This document shows, piece after piece, positions 24,789 through 25,857 of a stretch of 25,857 nucleotides of DNA. Source of the stretch: Bacteroidetes bacterium GWA2_31_9b (GTDB lineage Bacteria; Bacteroidota; Bacteroidia; Bacteroidales; UBA12077); assembly GCA_001769005.1 (NCBI GenBank), contig MENE01000129.1, forward strand, positions 25,721 through 51,577. Reading direction: 5' to 3'. Numbering within the stretch: the stretch's first letter is position 1; every line of letters begins with the position of its first letter. The notes below the pieces were generated by a model. The model was not told the DNA's origin and ran no database searches. It was given only the letters and a program-made list of their open reading frames with translations. The position numbers were made by a program, and so were the translations under genes.

Positions 24789-25664
24789 TTATTTACTATT
24801 TTTAAAAAGTGTTTCTTTTTCTTGTTTTGAAAGACTATCGTAACCTGATTTAGCAATCTTATCTAAAATTTTATCTATTTCTGCTTGTTTCTGAACTTTA
24901 GATTTGTTGTATTCAATATCATCAACCGGGCGTCTGTAACTTACTTTAATTTTAGGACGTGGTTTAAAAACAGAAAAAAGCATATCCATTATTCGATCAA
25001 AATATTTAGTCAGATTTTTTCCTTTTTTATATTGTAAAATATAAAAATATCCAAAAAATGCACCTCCCAAATGGGCAAGATGTCCACCTGCATTCGTTGA
25101 TGCAATACTTATTACATCGATTAAAATTGTTGCTAATGCAATATATTTTAATTTTACTGCACCAAAGAAAAGTAAGTAAATGGTATGATTTGGTGCATAA
25201 ACCGAAACAGCAATTACAATTGCAATAACTGATGCAGATGCTCCTAAGGCAAACGATACAGGTAAAATTTCAGTAAATAATGGAAAAATATTAAATGTAA
25301 GTATATAAACAAATGCTCCTGCTATACCTCCAACAATATAAACACTTAGTAATTTTTTATTGTCGAAATAGTGCAGAAAAATCTGACCAAACCAATACAA
25401 CCATAACATGTTAAAAAGAATATGAAGAAAATCAAAATGTAAAAACATGTAGCTAATTACTGTCCATGGTCTGTGAATTAGTATCGAAATGTCCGCAGGT
25501 ACTGCTAGCCATGTTACTAAGGAAAATCCAGATTCAATAGTAAACAATTTTAAAAAAACATCAAATAATCGAACAATTAAAAAAATAGAAAGATTTATAT
25601 AAATTAATTTCGTAAGAGAACTACCGCTTTTAAACGATTGTTTTATTTCATCAACAATGCTCAT
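24789..25664 (-). CDS. Rhomboid family intramembrane serine protease
   Basis: Integral membrane protease that cleaves transmembrane segments within the bilayer. The 291-residue protein has six membrane helices between about residues 18 and 210. The N-terminal helix pair contains the HFDFLHILFNMLWLYWFG motif with the stabilising His and Asn. The serine motif is GASA with S143, and the catalytic histidine lies in GGHLAHLGGAFFG (H198 by position, H195 beside it). A cytosolic C-terminal tail of about 80 basic residues follows. It is followed on the minus strand by the EEP gene and preceded, 23 bp away, by a second rhomboid gene, suggesting an operon of paired proteases. Confidence 0.93.
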   Translation of the reverse strand: MSIVDEIKQSFKSGSSLTKLIYINLSIFLIVRLFDVFLKLFTIESGFSLVTWLAVPADISILIHRPWTVISYMFLHFDFLHILFNMLWLYWFGQIFLHYFDNKKLLSVYIVGGIAGAFVYILTFNIFPLFTEILPVSFALGASASVIAIVIAVSVYAPNHTIYLLFFGAVKLKYIALATILIDVISIASTNAGGHLAHLGGAFFGYFYILQYKKGKNLTKYFDRIMDMLFSVFKPRPKIKVSYRRPVDDIEYNKSKVQKQAEIDKILDKIAKSGYDSLSKQEKETLFKNSK

Positions 25665-25687
25665 GTTTATATTTTAAAGTAAATAAT

Positions 25688-25857
25688 TTAAAAAAAGTTT
25701 TTACTTTTCGAGTTCCAGTATTTTATAAGAATAAACCCAAACAACATACCTCCTAAATGTGCAAAGTGAGCGATATTACTACCCGGTTCTGTTAAGCCAA
25801 ACCACAATTCCAAACCACCATACATAATAACAAACCATTTTGCTTTTATCGGAATAG
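25688..25857 (-). CDS. Second rhomboid family protease (partial, N-terminus beyond window)
   Basis: The last 56 codons of a minus-strand reading frame that runs off the right edge. The translation includes WFVIMYGGLELWFG, then GSNIAHFAHLGGMLFGFILI, which carries the catalytic His motif of rhomboids, and ends with a short basic tail WNSKSKNFF and a TAA at 25688-25690. The serine motif is outside the window. It is a distinct gene from the neighbouring complete rhomboid, so this is a tandem rhomboid pair. Confidence 0.88.
   Translation of the reverse strand, partial: IPIKAKWFVIMYGGLELWFGLTEPGSNIAHFAHLGGMLFGFILIKYWNSKSKNFF

Overview
This AT-rich window comes from a Bacteroidota chromosome, most likely a Bacteroidales or Marinilabiliales-like lineage, although the exact order cannot be fixed from the sequence alone. 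The evidence is protein similarity throughout, ribosomal protein S16 with a long charged C-terminal tail, the dnaE–trxA and rpsP–rimM pairs, tandem rhomboid proteases beside an endonuclease/exonuclease/phosphatase protein, a DUF2807 head-GIN protein, and promoter-like TAnnTTTG boxes of the Bacteroidota type. No rRNA, tRNA, CRISPR array, transposase or phage gene was seen.

Layout. Positions 1-10.6 kb are mostly housekeeping: sppA (cut by the left edge), folK, upp with an upstream acetyltransferase-like gene, radC, thioredoxin, DNA polymerase III alpha subunit, then rpsP–rimM facing a hotdog thioesterase. Positions 10.6-20.7 kb are mainly a surface-polysaccharide region: a membrane-bound nucleotide-sugar 4,6-dehydratase (WbpM/CapD type), three TagB/TagF-like CDP-alcohol glycerophosphotransferase homologues, two small LicC-like nucleotidyltransferases, a LicD-family phosphotransferase and a family 2 glycosyltransferase. 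A DUF2807 exported protein and a threonylcarbamoyl-AMP synthase lie within it. Positions 20.8-25.86 kb return to general functions: dapD, a small exported carboxypeptidase-regulatory-domain protein, a threonine/serine dehydratase, an EEP-family membrane protein, a complete rhomboid protease and the C-terminus of a second rhomboid cut by the right edge.

The most interesting part is 13.99-20.74 kb. It combines nucleotidyltransferases that could activate a phospho-alcohol as a CDP derivative, three enzymes of the family that polymerises or transfers glycerol/ribitol phosphate, and LicD, which transfers phosphocholine or ribitol phosphate in other organisms. This looks like a teichoic-acid-like or phospho-substituted surface glycan pathway in a Gram-negative bacterium. 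The substrate cannot be read from the sequence.

Other points of note are four genes that appear to start with TTG, a perfect 48-bp palindrome forming a terminator between convergent genes, a roughly 80-bp imperfect inverted repeat upstream of one nucleotidyltransferase gene, and a possible homopolymer frameshift at the start of the carboxypeptidase-regulatory-domain gene. No intergenic gap exceeds 300 bases; the longest is 3927-4192.
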